Assembly (NCBI RefSeq): GCF_012927165.1
Contig: NZ_JABBGA010000008.1
Location: 62,001-126,000, forward strand
DNA from: Zoogloea dura
Lineage (GTDB): Bacteria > Pseudomonadota > Gammaproteobacteria > Burkholderiales > Rhodocyclaceae
Reading direction: 5' to 3'
DNA length: 64,000 nucleotides
Made by a program: the position numbers and the translations under genes. The notes under the pieces are model-generated. The model saw only the letters and a list, made by a program, of their open reading frames with translations, made no database searches and was not told the origin of the DNA. Within the stretch, counting starts at the first letter, position 1. Every line of letters begins with the position of its first letter. This document shows, piece after piece, positions 1-8,991 of this stretch.

Positions 1-873
1 GGCCCGTTCGATCTCGTCTTCGCTGAGGTCTTCCTGATCGCCCCGCTTGTTGCGTCCGAAGCCTTCCATCTGGGTGGTGAAGGCGTCGGCGGGCATGGTG
101 CGGGTCGACACGGTGTCGGGGGTGTCTTCCTGGTGATCGTCGTGCCAGGTCATGGCGATCAGGGACATGTTGTCGCACTGGGCGCCGCCGAGGGTCTCGG
201 CCTCGTTCATCAGCGCCGGGACGGCGTCCATGACCCGGCCGTCGGCCAGGGTGCGTACCAGGTCATCGGTCTCGAGGGGGCCCCAGACGCCATCCGAGCA
301 GATGGCTAGGACGTCGCCGTTCATGAGTGCGGTGCCCCGGGAGAACTCGATCTGGGGCGGATGGCTGCCGCCCAGGCAGCTGAAGATCCGGTTGCGTCCC
401 GGGTGCGAGGCTGCGGACTCGGCGTCGAGCAGGCCCTGGTCGAGCATCAGTTGCACTCGGGAGTGGTCGCGTGTCTGGGCCAGCAGGCGACCGCGCCGGA
501 TCAGGTACAGGCGTGAATCGCCGGCGTGGGCCCAGTGGGCGATGCCATCCTGGATCAGACAGGCCACGATGGTGGTGCGCGGGATGTCCGAGAGGTTCTT
601 GTCGAAGGCGTAGTCGAGGATCGCGTGGTGAGCATTGCTCAGCACCCGCGACAGGAAGAGCACCGGGTCGGCCACCTTGGGGCGGGCTTCCTGCTGAAAG
701 GACTGGGCGATGAACTGTACCGAGATCTGGGCTGCGATCTCGCCATAGAGGTGGCCGCCCATGCCGTCGGCCAGCACCAGCAGCAGGGCGTCCCGCGTGT
801 AGGAGTAGGCCACGCGATCCTGGTTGGTGCGTCGTTTGCCGATCCGGCTTTCCTGGAAAATGGTGAATCTCAT
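1..873 (-). CDS. PP2C-family Ser/Thr protein phosphatase (C-terminus beyond window)
   Basis: Metal-dependent PP2C phosphatase, expected to remove phosphates from Ser/Thr residues in the cytoplasm. The protein begins MRFTIFQESRIGKRRTNQD and shows the family metal-binding motifs in order: RRTNQD, DGMGGH, HAGDSRLYL, CSDGVWG and CDNMSL. At least 291 codons lie in the window; the PP2C domain is complete and an acidic, Glu/Asp-rich tail runs off the left edge. The start codon overlaps the stop codon of the upstream kinase gene in an ATGA, so the two are translationally coupled and very probably act on the same substrates. No membrane segment is seen. The family call is firm; the substrate is unknown. 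Confidence 0.88.
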   Translation of the reverse strand, partial: MRFTIFQESRIGKRRTNQDRVAYSYTRDALLLVLADGMGGHLYGEIAAQISVQFIAQSFQQEARPKVADPVLFLSRVLSNAHHAILDYAFDKNLSDIPRTTIVACLIQDGIAHWAHAGDSRLYLIRRGRLLAQTRDHSRVQLMLDQGLLDAESAASHPGRNRIFSCLGGSHPPQIEFSRGTALMNGDVLAICSDGVWGPLETDDLVRTLADGRVMDAVPALMNEAETLGGAQCDNMSLIAMTWHDDHQEDTPDTVSTRTMPADAFTTQMEGFGRNKRGDQEDLSEDEIERA

Positions 874-1829
874 GTACGACCCATCATGGTTTTGATGCGG
901 GAGCCCAGTCCCTCCAGCCAGCTCTTCTGCTGGGGCGGGGCTTCCCGATGGCGCTGGGCGAGGACCTTCTGCAAGGCAAAACAGCTTTGCGGGCGCTTCA
1001 GCGGATCCAGCTGGAGGCACCAGTCGATGGTCGCCAGGAAATGGGGGGAGTACTCGCCCGCCCAGGCCTTGACGGCGGGTTCGACCGTGTCATGTTTGAT
1101 GCGTTCGTCCGAGCGCTGCGGCGAGGTGCCGGCCAGGCAGGCATACATGCTGGCTCCGACGCTGTAGATGTCGCTCCAGGGGCCAAGGGACTCGCGGTTG
1201 CCGAATTGCTCCGGCGAGGCGAAACCGGGTGTGTACATCGGCTTCAGGATGGGGGTGTCGGACATCAGGGTCTGGCGGGCGGCGCCGAAGTCCAGCAGGA
1301 CCGGCGTGCCATCGTTGCGCAGGTAGATGTTCGACGGCTTGATGTCGAGGTGCAGCAGCTTGTGGGAATGGACTTCCCGCAGGCCGTTGAGCATGCGGGT
1401 GAACACGCCGCGGATGAAGCGCTCGCTGACCCCGCCCTTCTTGCCCTTGTTCTTCTGGATGTAGTCGTGCAGCGTCCGGCCCCGTTCGAACTGCATCACC
1501 ATATAGACGGTGCCGTTGGCGCGGAAGAAGTTGAGCACCCGCACCACGTTGGGATGCACCAGCTTGGCGAGCGCCCGGCCTTCTTCGAAGAAACACTTCA
1601 TGCCGTAGCGGAATGCGCCCTGGTGAGCCTCGGTGACGTGCGGCGTCACCTCGCCCTCACCGCGCAGGGCCAGGGAGTTGGGCAGGTATTCCTTGATGGC
1701 GACCGGCGTGCCGTCCTGGTCGTAGGCCAGGTAGACGATGGAAAAACCGCCCAGCGACAACTGTCGCTCGACCCGGTAATGGTCGAGCTGGAATCCGGAA
1801 GGAAGGGCGCAGTTTTGTTGAGTGGCCAT
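870..1829 (-). CDS. Serine/threonine protein kinase
   Basis: A 319-residue Hanks-type kinase. The glycine loop is LGGFSIVYLA (about residues 26-35), the ATP-anchoring lysine is in VAIKEYLP (Lys46), the catalytic loop is HLDIKPSN, the metal-binding motif is LLDFGAA, and the APE-like motif is FASPEQ. The catalytic loop reads HLD instead of HRD, so it is a non-RD kinase, a class often not controlled by activation-loop phosphorylation. There is no transmembrane segment or extracellular sensor domain, unlike PknB-type kinases; the C-terminus is a short basic tail. The ATG at 1829 is chosen because the kinase fold starts soon after; the open frame continues upstream but there it is antisense to yicC. 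It forms a coupled pair with the PP2C phosphatase. Confidence 0.88.
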   Translation of the reverse strand: MATQQNCALPSGFQLDHYRVERQLSLGGFSIVYLAYDQDGTPVAIKEYLPNSLALRGEGEVTPHVTEAHQGAFRYGMKCFFEEGRALAKLVHPNVVRVLNFFRANGTVYMVMQFERGRTLHDYIQKNKGKKGGVSERFIRGVFTRMLNGLREVHSHKLLHLDIKPSNIYLRNDGTPVLLDFGAARQTLMSDTPILKPMYTPGFASPEQFGNRESLGPWSDIYSVGASMYACLAGTSPQRSDERIKHDTVEPAVKAWAGEYSPHFLATIDWCLQLDPLKRPQSCFALQKVLAQRHREAPPQQKSWLEGLGSRIKTMMGRT

Positions 1830-1916
1830 CGGGCGGAGCGCTACACTTCGACTTTTGGTGGTGTTCGGGGGGGCTAGTTTACCCTTGGATCGCCGCGCTA
1901 TCTCGGGAAAAACAGG

Positions 1917-2783
1917 ATGATTCACAGCATGACGGGTTTTGCCGTCCAGACTCGCGATCTGGGCCGCGTAGCCTTGCACCTCGAACTGCGGAGCGTCAAT
2001 TCCCGCTACCTCGACCTCGCCTTCCGCATCAATGATGACCTGCGCCAGGCCGAACCGGCCCTGCGGGAAGCCATCACCGGCCGGCTCAGCCGCGGCAAGG
2101 TGGAGATTCGCTTCAATCTGCAGACGAAGGATAGCGCACCTCGCGACCTGTCGATCAATGCAGCCTTGCTGGAGCAGCTGCGCACGGCCCAGTCTGCGAT
2201 CCAGGCGGCCCTGCCGGCCGCGGCGCCGCTCAGTGTCGGCGAAGTGCTGCGCTGGCCGGGGATTCTGGCCGACGACAGCCTGGGCTTCGATGCCTTGCAG
2301 CCCGAGATCGGCCCCCTGATCCGCGTCGCCCTCGACGAGTTGGTTGCCAGCCGCCGCCGGGAGGGCGAGAAACTCGCCGAGATGATCCGAGGCCGCATCC
2401 TGCGCATGCGCGAGCTGGTGGCGACCGTGCAACCCCGCGTGCCGGCGCTGGTGACCGAATATCAGGAGAAGCTCGCCACCCGCCTGCGGGACGCGGCGGC
2501 CACCCTGGACGAAGACCGCATCCGCCTCGAAGTGGGCCTGTTCGCCCAGCGGGTGGACGTGGCCGAAGAATTGTCCCGCCTGAGCACCCACCTCGATGAG
2601 GTGGAGCGCATCCTGAAGGCCGGTGGCTCGGCCGGCAAGCGGCTCGACTTCCTGATGCAGGAGCTCAACCGCGAGGCCAACACCCTCGGCTCCAAGGCCA
2701 TGGCGGCAGACATGACGGCAGTGGCCGTCGAGCTGAAGCTGGCCATCGAGCAGATGCGCGAGCAGGTGCAAAACATCGAGTGA
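1917..2783 (+). CDS. yicC: YicC/YloC family endoribonuclease
   Basis: A 288-residue protein starting with the family signature MIHSMTGFA and ending in a conserved C-terminal domain (RLDFLMQELNREANTLGSKA). YicC proteins are RNA endonucleases; in E. coli YicC is linked to decay of the small RNA RyhB. Length and both conserved ends match the family. It is transcribed divergently from the kinase/phosphatase pair, with under 90 bp between the start codons, so both promoters lie in 1830-1916. The start is the ATG at 1917, immediately before the conserved N-terminus. Confidence 0.93.
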   Translation: MIHSMTGFAVQTRDLGRVALHLELRSVNSRYLDLAFRINDDLRQAEPALREAITGRLSRGKVEIRFNLQTKDSAPRDLSINAALLEQLRTAQSAIQAALPAAAPLSVGEVLRWPGILADDSLGFDALQPEIGPLIRVALDELVASRRREGEKLAEMIRGRILRMRELVATVQPRVPALVTEYQEKLATRLRDAAATLDEDRIRLEVGLFAQRVDVAEELSRLSTHLDEVERILKAGGSAGKRLDFLMQELNREANTLGSKAMAADMTAVAVELKLAIEQMREQVQNIE

Positions 2784-2886
2784 TTGATTCCGGGATGCTG
2801 TTGGCCATGTTTTCCTGTTGCCGGCTCAGGGCATCTGCTGGGATGGTGTGGGTGTGTCCATAAGTCATTTCGCCGGGGCCGGCGGG

Positions 2887-4863
2887 ATGGGCGTGTCGGC
2901 GGGGGATGTCCTGGCCTGGCAGGCCGATTTCGAGGCGGGTCGATTCATGTCTGCCGTGGAGCGGGCACGCCGGCTGGTCTCGAGCTGTCCGCGGGATGCG
3001 CGGGCCTGGCAGTTGCTGGGATTGGCCCTGGGGTTTGCAGGCGAGGCGGGCGAGGCCGAAGGCTGCCTTGAGGCGGCCTGCCGTCTCGACCGGAGCGATG
3101 CCGCCCTGTGGGACGCCCTGGGCGTGGTGCGCATGCGCGCCGGGCATCATGCTGAGGCAGCCCGTGCCTTCCGGCGCAGTCTGCAACTGGCGGCGGGGGT
3201 GGCCGCGGTGTGGGTGAACGCGTCCCAGAATGCACTGGCCGGTGGGGAGCCGGGCGACGCTCTGCGCTTTGCCGAGCGCGCGACCGGCCTGGCGCCCGGC
3301 TTGCCCCTGGCCCAGTTTGCGCGGGGCAATGCCTTGCATGCCGTTGGCCGGAGCGAGGAGGCGCTGGTGGCGCTGGCCGCGGCGCTGAGTCTCCAGCCGG
3401 GCCTGGCGATCGCCCACCAGAGCCGGGGTAATGTGCTGGCGGCGCTGGGCCGGCATCGGGAAGCTGCCGAGTGCCAGCGGCAGGCGCTGCAGTTCGACCC
3501 GACGTTGCAGCCGGCCCGGATCAATCTGTCTGCGCTCCTCTGCGTCCTCGGCGATACCGCCGGAGCGATCCGGGAGGCCCGGCTCGTGCTGGATCATGAC
3601 CTGACCGCTTTTGCTGCATGGAGCAACCTTCTTTACGCTCTGGTGCACGACGAGGCCAGCGGCGCGGCCGTGATTGATGCCGCCCACCGGGACTTCGGGC
3701 GCATGGCCGAGGCATGTTTCGGACTGCCAAAAGGCGGCTGGCGGGTGAGCCGGGAGCCGGGGCGACGCCTGCGTGTGGGGTTCGTTTCCGCGGATCTGCG
3801 CGATCATCCGGTGGCCCGCTTTCTGCTGCCGGTCTGGCGCCATCTCGATCGGGAGGGCTTCGCCATCCTGGCCTTCTCGGGTACTGCGGCGGACGATGCG
3901 GTGGCGGTCGAACTCCGCGGGCTGAGTGACGAATGGCACGAGGTGTCCCGCCTGTCCGACACCGCACTGGATGCACTGGTCCGCGAGCGCCGGGTGGACA
4001 TCCTGTTCGACCTGTCGGGTCATACAGCGGGCAACCGGCTGGCCGTGTTCGCCAGGAAGCCGGCACCGCTGCAGGTGACCTGGCTGGGCTATCCCGGCAC
4101 GACCGGCCTGTCGAGTATGGATATCCGGCTGGTGGATGCGACCCTGGCTCCGCCGGGGCGTTTCGATGCAGCCTTTGCCGAGCGGTTGTGTCATCTGCCC
4201 CAGGCCACCGCCTTTGAGCCGCCGGCCGGCTTGTCGCCCGTGGCGCCTGCGCCGTGCATGGCCCGGGGCCACATTACATTTGGCAGCTTCAACCGGGCGG
4301 GCAAGCTCACCGATGCCACGCTTGCCCTGTGGGGCCAGGTGCTGAGCAGCCTGCCGGATGCCCGCCTGCTGATCGCCGCAGTGACCGATGAAGGAGCTGC
4401 GGACGGGATCCGCCAGCGTCTTGCGGCGGAGGGCGTTCTGCCGGAGCGTCTGCGTTTCGCCGGACGCCTCAGCCTGCCGGACTACCTCGCCTTGCATGCC
4501 GAGGTGGATATCGCCTTGGATACCCAGCCGTTTTCGAGTGGCACCACGGCCAATTTCGCCCTGTGGATGGGCGTGCCGACCCTCACACTGAGTGGCGAGC
4601 GTTTTGTCCAGCGTCTGTGCGCCAGCCGTCTGGCGGCTGCTGGCCTGCCTGGTTTCATCGCCTGGAGCGATGAGGAGTTCGTGGCCAGGGCCTGCCATTG
4701 GGCTGCTCACCCCGCCGAACTGGCGGCCCTGCGTGACAGCCTGCGCGAGCGCATGACTGTCCAGGCCGAACGCCAGCCCGCTGAACTGACGCGAGCCCTC
4801 GAAGGCGTGCTGAGGGAGGCCTGGACAGCGTTCTGTGCGGCTCCGTCGGAGGAGGTGGAATGA
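2887..4863 (+). CDS. TPR / SPINDLY-like (GT41) glycosyltransferase
   Basis: About 658 residues. The N-terminal 270 or so residues form TPR-like helical repeats (ARAWQLLGLALGFAGEAGEA and similar). The C-terminal half is a GT41 O-GlcNAc-transferase/SPINDLY-type catalytic domain, with LGYPGTTG, FGSFNRAGKLT and LDTQPFSSGTTANFALWMG as recognisable blocks. Family members transfer a sugar from a nucleotide-sugar to Ser/Thr of proteins; bacterial ones modify surface or cytoplasmic proteins. The frame is open from a TTG at 2818; I chose the ATG at 2887 (preceded by GGCGGG), but the start is uncertain. The stop overlaps the next start (ATGA), so it is coupled to the dehydrogenase gene. The acceptor cannot be told from sequence. 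Confidence 0.85.
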   Translation: MGVSAGDVLAWQADFEAGRFMSAVERARRLVSSCPRDARAWQLLGLALGFAGEAGEAEGCLEAACRLDRSDAALWDALGVVRMRAGHHAEAARAFRRSLQLAAGVAAVWVNASQNALAGGEPGDALRFAERATGLAPGLPLAQFARGNALHAVGRSEEALVALAAALSLQPGLAIAHQSRGNVLAALGRHREAAECQRQALQFDPTLQPARINLSALLCVLGDTAGAIREARLVLDHDLTAFAAWSNLLYALVHDEASGAAVIDAAHRDFGRMAEACFGLPKGGWRVSREPGRRLRVGFVSADLRDHPVARFLLPVWRHLDREGFAILAFSGTAADDAVAVELRGLSDEWHEVSRLSDTALDALVRERRVDILFDLSGHTAGNRLAVFARKPAPLQVTWLGYPGTTGLSSMDIRLVDATLAPPGRFDAAFAERLCHLPQATAFEPPAGLSPVAPAPCMARGHITFGSFNRAGKLTDATLALWGQVLSSLPDARLLIAAVTDEGAADGIRQRLAAEGVLPERLRFAGRLSLPDYLALHAEVDIALDTQPFSSGTTANFALWMGVPTLTLSGERFVQRLCASRLAAAGLPGFIAWSDEEFVARACHWAAHPAELAALRDSLRERMTVQAERQPAELTRALEGVLREAWTAFCAAPSEEVE

Positions 4864-5792
4864 TCCTGTTGATGCCGGGTAACTGGCAGCCGAGCCCGGC
4901 GCATGTGCAGCGCCTCGAGGCCTTGGTAGGCGCGGGCCGGGTGGTGCAGGCCTTGAGTGAGGCGGAAGCCCTGGGGGCGGCCGGTTCTGCCGAGATCATC
5001 GTCGGTCATCGCTATCTGCGTCAGGTGTTGCCCCATGCGCCGCACCTGGCCTGGGTGCAGACCACCGCCGCGGGAATCGATCAGCTGCCCGTTGCCGAGC
5101 TTGCCGTGCGCGGGGTTCGCCTGACCCGCAATCCCATGAATGCCGAAGCGATAGCCCTTCATGCACTGGCCCTGCTGCTGGCCCTTGTGCGCCGCCTGCC
5201 CGAGGCCTTCGCCGCCCAAGGGCGAGGGCAATGGGCGGCGCCCATGGTGATGCAACGCCTGCCCCGTCAGGTGCTGCTGCTGGGGATGGGGGCCATCGGC
5301 CTGGCCCTTGCGCCGCGCTTGCGCGCGCTGGGCATCCGGGTGCTTGGCTGTGCCCGGCGGGCCACGCCGGAACGGCTGGCCGCCTGCGACGCCTTCGTGG
5401 GTGCGGACGCCTGGCGGGACGTGCTGGCGGAATGTGATGGGCTGGTCCTTGCCCTGCCTCTTGCGCCTGCTTCCGTCGGCCTGGTGGATGCCGCGGTACT
5501 GGCGCGCCTGGCGCCTGGTGCGCTACTGGTCAATGTGGCCCGGGCTGGTCTGGTCGTGCAGGCCGATCTGTTGTCCGCCCTCGGGAGTGGTCGGCTGGGT
5601 GGGGCTGCCCTGGATGTGCTGGACCCGGTGCCCCCCGTGGACGATGCCCTCTGGCGCGTACCGGGCCTGATCATCACGCCCAAGGTGGCGGCCTACCACC
5701 CGGACATGCAGCAGGACTTCGAGGTGTTCATGGAGGGCCAGCTCGCGCGCTACCTGCAGGGAGATCGGCTGGTCGCCGAGGTGGCGCCATGA
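4860..5792 (+). CDS. D-2-hydroxyacid dehydrogenase family protein (catalytic residues altered)
   Basis: A 310-residue D-isomer-specific 2-hydroxyacid dehydrogenase fold. The NAD-binding Rossmann motif is GMGAIG near residue 140, and the substrate Arg is present in NVARAGLV. The family normally has a catalytic His in a TPHxA/S motif; here the motif is TPKVAA with Lys at residue 275 (codon at 5682). The partner Glu in the DxFE motif is Asp (DVLDPVP). The protein may therefore bind NAD(H) and a substrate without normal hydride-transfer catalysis, or use different chemistry. It overlaps the genes on both sides by ATGA, forming one translational unit with the glycosyltransferase and the aldolase. 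Confidence 0.82.
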   Translation: MILLMPGNWQPSPAHVQRLEALVGAGRVVQALSEAEALGAAGSAEIIVGHRYLRQVLPHAPHLAWVQTTAAGIDQLPVAELAVRGVRLTRNPMNAEAIALHALALLLALVRRLPEAFAAQGRGQWAAPMVMQRLPRQVLLLGMGAIGLALAPRLRALGIRVLGCARRATPERLAACDAFVGADAWRDVLAECDGLVLALPLAPASVGLVDAAVLARLAPGALLVNVARAGLVVQADLLSALGSGRLGGAALDVLDPVPPVDDALWRVPGLIITPKVAAYHPDMQQDFEVFMEGQLARYLQGDRLVAEVAP

Positions 5793-6613
5793 GCTACGGT
5801 GATGCCTTCGTGCTGACCCTGTTCACCCGGGATGGGGCCGTGGCGCTTGCGGCTGACCGGGCGGGCATCGACCGGATCGGTGTGGACCTGGAGCGCCTGA
5901 ACAAGGATGAGCGCCAGGGCGGACTGGCTACCTGGATCTCCGATCACGCCGAGACCGACCTAGCCACCCTCGCCGGGCAGGTCTCCCCGGCGCGGCTGTT
6001 CGCCCGCTGCAATCCGATTCATGCAGGATCGGCTGACGAGATAGAGCGTCTTCTCGCCCTGGGCGCCCGGACGCTGATGCTGCCCTTCTTCCGCAGCGTC
6101 GATGAAGTCGCCCGCTTCGTGGACCTGGTGGCGGGGCGGGCCCACCCCGTGCCCTTGCTGGAAACCGCCGAGGCGGCCGCGGTGGCGGGGGCGATCTGCC
6201 GCATTCCGGGGCTGTCGGAGATCCACGTCGGGCTGAACGATCTGCGCCTTTCCCTGGGGTGGCCGACGCACTTCCATGTGCTGGTGTCCGGCCTGCTCGA
6301 AGCGTTGGCTGACACCATACTGGGGGCGGGCCTGGATCTGGCCGTGGGCGGTGTCGGCCGGGCCGGCGACAGGCATCTGCCCATCCCCGCCGACCTGGTC
6401 CTGGCTCAGTATCCCCGTCTCCGGGCGGGCGGAGCCCTGGTCTCGCGGGCCTTCTTTGCCGGCAGTGAGCCTCCTGAGCTGGCCCGCGATGTCCCTGCCC
6501 TGCGGCAGCGCCTCGACGAATACGCTGCGGCATCACCGGCCTGGCTGGCGGCCCGGCGCCGGGAGCTGGCGGAACGGGTGGGTGCACCGGAGGCGGGCGC
6601 CAGAAGGGGCTGA
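5789..6613 (+). CDS. HpcH/HpaI aldolase / citrate-lyase beta-like protein
   Basis: A 274-residue TIM-barrel of the HpcH/HpaI superfamily, whose members cleave or form C-C bonds in 2-keto-3-deoxy acids or acyl-CoA esters with a divalent metal. The substrate Arg lies in FARCNPIH, the first metal ligand Glu in PLLETAEA, and the second acidic ligand in HVGLNDLRLSLG. Length is typical of the short citrate-lyase-beta-like group. It is coupled to the dehydrogenase gene by an ATGA overlap. With the neighbours this suggests processing of a hydroxy- or keto-acid, but the substrate is unknown. Confidence 0.78.
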   Translation: MSYGDAFVLTLFTRDGAVALAADRAGIDRIGVDLERLNKDERQGGLATWISDHAETDLATLAGQVSPARLFARCNPIHAGSADEIERLLALGARTLMLPFFRSVDEVARFVDLVAGRAHPVPLLETAEAAAVAGAICRIPGLSEIHVGLNDLRLSLGWPTHFHVLVSGLLEALADTILGAGLDLAVGGVGRAGDRHLPIPADLVLAQYPRLRAGGALVSRAFFAGSEPPELARDVPALRQRLDEYAAASPAWLAARRRELAERVGAPEAGARRG

Positions 6614-6691
6614 GCGCGTCTGCGCCAGTGCCGGTGCACGTGGTATATACCCCGGCTGCCTGCCCATCCCTCACCCGCTCCGAGGTCGAAG

Positions 6692-8020
6692 ATGCTCGTC
6701 CTGTTGAAAGCCTTGGCCCGCCTGTCCGGCTGGTCGTCCCTGGTCTGCCGGCTGGCCGTCGTGATCCTGCGCAATCCACTGCGTCTGCTGGGGTGGAAGG
6801 CCTATGAGCGGTGGTTGCTCACGCTCCGCCTGCCCGTGGGGGGATTGGCACTGGCCAATGATCCGGCCATCGTCGAGGCGGTGTTGCGGAACCGGGACGG
6901 TGTGTTTCCCAAGAGCTCCCACCTCACGGCCATCCTGCGCCCCCTGATTGGTGAAGGGGTGTTCGGCCAGGGTGGTGGCGAGGCTGTGAAGGACATGCGT
7001 AAAGCCTATTTCCTGGCCCTGGCGGGAGTCCCGGGTGAGGAGGTGGAGCGTGTCTCACGCCGGCTCAGCCGGGAATACCTGGCGCGCTGGCAGGCGGCGC
7101 CGTCCGGTGTCGCAGTGCCGCGGGAGCTATCCAGGCTGACCATCGACATCGTTACCGAGTGTTTGCTCGGCGGTCGTTTCACGCCGGCCCAGAGCGAAGC
7201 CTTCGTGGATGCTTTCTTTACCTACCACCGACGGGCCAGCGCCTTCCTGCTGATGTGCTCCGGGAACGCGCTGCGGGACACGCCGGCACTGCTCGGTCGC
7301 ATGGAGCTGGAGCCGGTGGGGCTGAGCCTGCGGGAGATGATTCAGGAGCGTTTCGTTACGCCCTGGCTGGATCGGCCCGAGGCTGCCTGGCCACCTTTCC
7401 ATCGGCAGGTGCTGGATACCCTGCGTCGCACCTCCGGCGAGGTCGCCGATCGGGCAGTGCTGGAGGCGCGCCTGCTCGACGAGGTGGCGGTGATGATCCT
7501 CGCCGGGCACGAGACGACAGCCTCCGTGCTCAGCTGGTTGCTGTGGGAGCTGTCGGGTGGTGCGCTGCCGGATGGCGACCGTCCGCAGGCGGAGTCCGTC
7601 GATGCCCTGATCCAGGAGTCCCTGCGCCTCTATCCGCCGATCGCCTTCTTCCTGCGCGATGTGGAGGCGGTGACGGAGTTCCGCGGAAAGACACTGGCTG
7701 CGGGCAGTGCCATCCTCGTCTCCCCGTGGACACTGCAGCGCCACAAGGGCCTGTGGCAGGATGCCGAGCGCTTCTGCCCGGCACGTTGGCTGCGCAAGGA
7801 GGGCGCCGCCACCCACGACAGGAACACCTTCGTGCCCTTTGGTGGGGGCAGTCGCCTGTGCCCGGGCAAGCACTTCGCCGGGATCGAGATGCAGGCCATC
7901 GTGGAGGAGATTGTCTCCGGTGCCACACTCCGGCGGGTGGACTCCACGCCGCCACGGCCGCTCGGCGCATTGACCACCCGACCCCACTATGATTTCCGGC
8001 TGGCCTTCGGCGCGCCCTGA
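6692..8020 (+). CDS. Cytochrome P450
   Basis: A 442-residue P450 monooxygenase. The I-helix oxygen-activation motif is AGHETTAS, the K-helix ExxR is ESLRLYPP, and the heme-thiolate loop is FGGGSRLCPG, all canonical. The N-terminus is hydrophobic (LVCRLAVVIL) and may associate with the membrane, although bacterial P450s are generally soluble. The start ATG lies 78 nt after the aldolase stop, on the same strand, so it may be read from the same transcript. No ferredoxin or reductase gene is adjacent, so redox partners must be encoded elsewhere. The substrate cannot be predicted. Confidence 0.92.
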   Translation: MLVLLKALARLSGWSSLVCRLAVVILRNPLRLLGWKAYERWLLTLRLPVGGLALANDPAIVEAVLRNRDGVFPKSSHLTAILRPLIGEGVFGQGGGEAVKDMRKAYFLALAGVPGEEVERVSRRLSREYLARWQAAPSGVAVPRELSRLTIDIVTECLLGGRFTPAQSEAFVDAFFTYHRRASAFLLMCSGNALRDTPALLGRMELEPVGLSLREMIQERFVTPWLDRPEAAWPPFHRQVLDTLRRTSGEVADRAVLEARLLDEVAVMILAGHETTASVLSWLLWELSGGALPDGDRPQAESVDALIQESLRLYPPIAFFLRDVEAVTEFRGKTLAAGSAILVSPWTLQRHKGLWQDAERFCPARWLRKEGAATHDRNTFVPFGGGSRLCPGKHFAGIEMQAIVEEIVSGATLRRVDSTPPRPLGALTTRPHYDFRLAFGAP

Positions 8021-8133
8021 CAGCCCCGGTCTGGTGCGCCGGGGGGCGTCGCTGGCACAATGCGGGGCTTCGAACCGAGCACCGCCGGGCGGACCATCAC
8101 GGGTGTCCGCCGCGAGATAGAAAGCGCCATTCC

Positions 8134-8748
8134 ATGCCAGGTACCCTCTTCATCGTCACCGCGCCGTCGGGCGCCGGCAAGACCACCCTCGTCAGCGGCC
8201 TGCTGACCCGCGATCCGCTGGTCAGCCTGTCCGTGTCTTACGCCACCCGTGCGCCGCGGCCCGGGGAGGTCGACGGCCAGCACTACCACTTCGTGGATGT
8301 GCCGACCTTCCGCGCCTTGCGCGACAAGGGTGAATTCCTCGAGTGGGCCGAGGTCCATAACAACTATTACGCCACCTCCAAGACCTGGCTGGAATCCCAG
8401 ATCAGCTCGGGCAGGGACATCCTGCTCGAGATCGACTGGCAGGGGGCCCAGCAGGTGCGCAAGGTCTTTCCCCAGGCTGTCGGCGTGTTCATCCTGCCGC
8501 CCTCGGTCGAGGAGCTGGAGCGCCGTCTGCGCGGCCGCGGAACCGACAGTGAGGAGGTGATCGCCCGCCGGGTGCTGGGGGCCCGGGGAGAGATGCGCCA
8601 TGTGGCGGAGTTCGACTACGTTATAATCAACGAAGACCTGTCCGCGGCCCTTGATGATCTGGTGGCTGTGGTACGGGCGTCCCGGCTCCGCTACGCCAAC
8701 CAGGAGGCACGCAAGCCGGAGTTTTTCCATTACCTGGAACAGGACTGA
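8134..8748 (+). CDS. gmk: Guanylate kinase
   Basis: A 204-residue enzyme converting GMP and ATP to GDP and ADP. The P-loop is SGAGKTTL near the N-terminus, followed by the GMP-binding block ([14 protein letters not shown]) and the lid ([14 protein letters not shown]). Length matches bacterial Gmk. The rpoZ start follows one base after the stop, and spoT comes next, the standard proteobacterial gmk-rpoZ-spoT order that ties guanine nucleotide supply to (p)ppGpp metabolism. Confidence 0.97.
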   Translation: MPGTLFIVTAPSGAGKTTLVSGLLTRDPLVSLSVSYATRAPRPGEVDGQHYHFVDVPTFRALRDKGEFLEWAEVHNNYYATSKTWLESQISSGRDILLEIDWQGAQQVRKVFPQAVGVFILPPSVEELERRLRGRGTDSEEVIARRVLGARGEMRHVAEFDYVIINEDLSAALDDLVAVVRASRLRYANQEARKPEFFHYLEQD

Positions 8749-8749
8749 T

Positions 8750-8965
8750 ATGGCCCGCGTTACTGTCGACGACTGTCTCAAACGAATCCCCAACCGCTTC
8801 CAGCTGACCCTGGCGGCGACCTATCGTGCCCGCCAGCTGACCGCCGGCGCCACCCCCCAGGTTGACCTGGACCGCCACGACAAGGACAAGCCCACCGTGA
8901 TCGCCCTGCGCGAGATTGCTGCCGGCAAGGTGGGCGCCGAAGTCCTCAACCGCGGTCAGGCCTGA
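8750..8965 (+). CDS. rpoZ: DNA-directed RNA polymerase omega subunit
   Basis: A 71-residue omega subunit ([20 protein letters not shown] at the N-terminus, then [16 protein letters not shown]). It helps assemble RNA polymerase by chaperoning beta-prime and contributes to the ppGpp site. It starts one base after the gmk stop and is followed 26 bp later by spoT. The ATG at 8750 is fixed by the conserved MARVTVDDC start. Confidence 0.96.
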   Translation: MARVTVDDCLKRIPNRFQLTLAATYRARQLTAGATPQVDLDRHDKDKPTVIALREIAAGKVGAEVLNRGQA

Positions 8966-8991
8966 CGGCCGCCCCGCGAGAGAGTGATGAC

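Noticed and set aside
2665-4710. A 681-codon minus-strand open frame opposite the SPINDLY-like gene
   Set aside because: Mirror of the conserved glycosyltransferase; no domain seen.
8053-8072. Sigma54 site (TGGCAC...) before gmk
   Set aside because: The TTGC half is missing at the required spacing (the sequence continues AATGCGGGGC).
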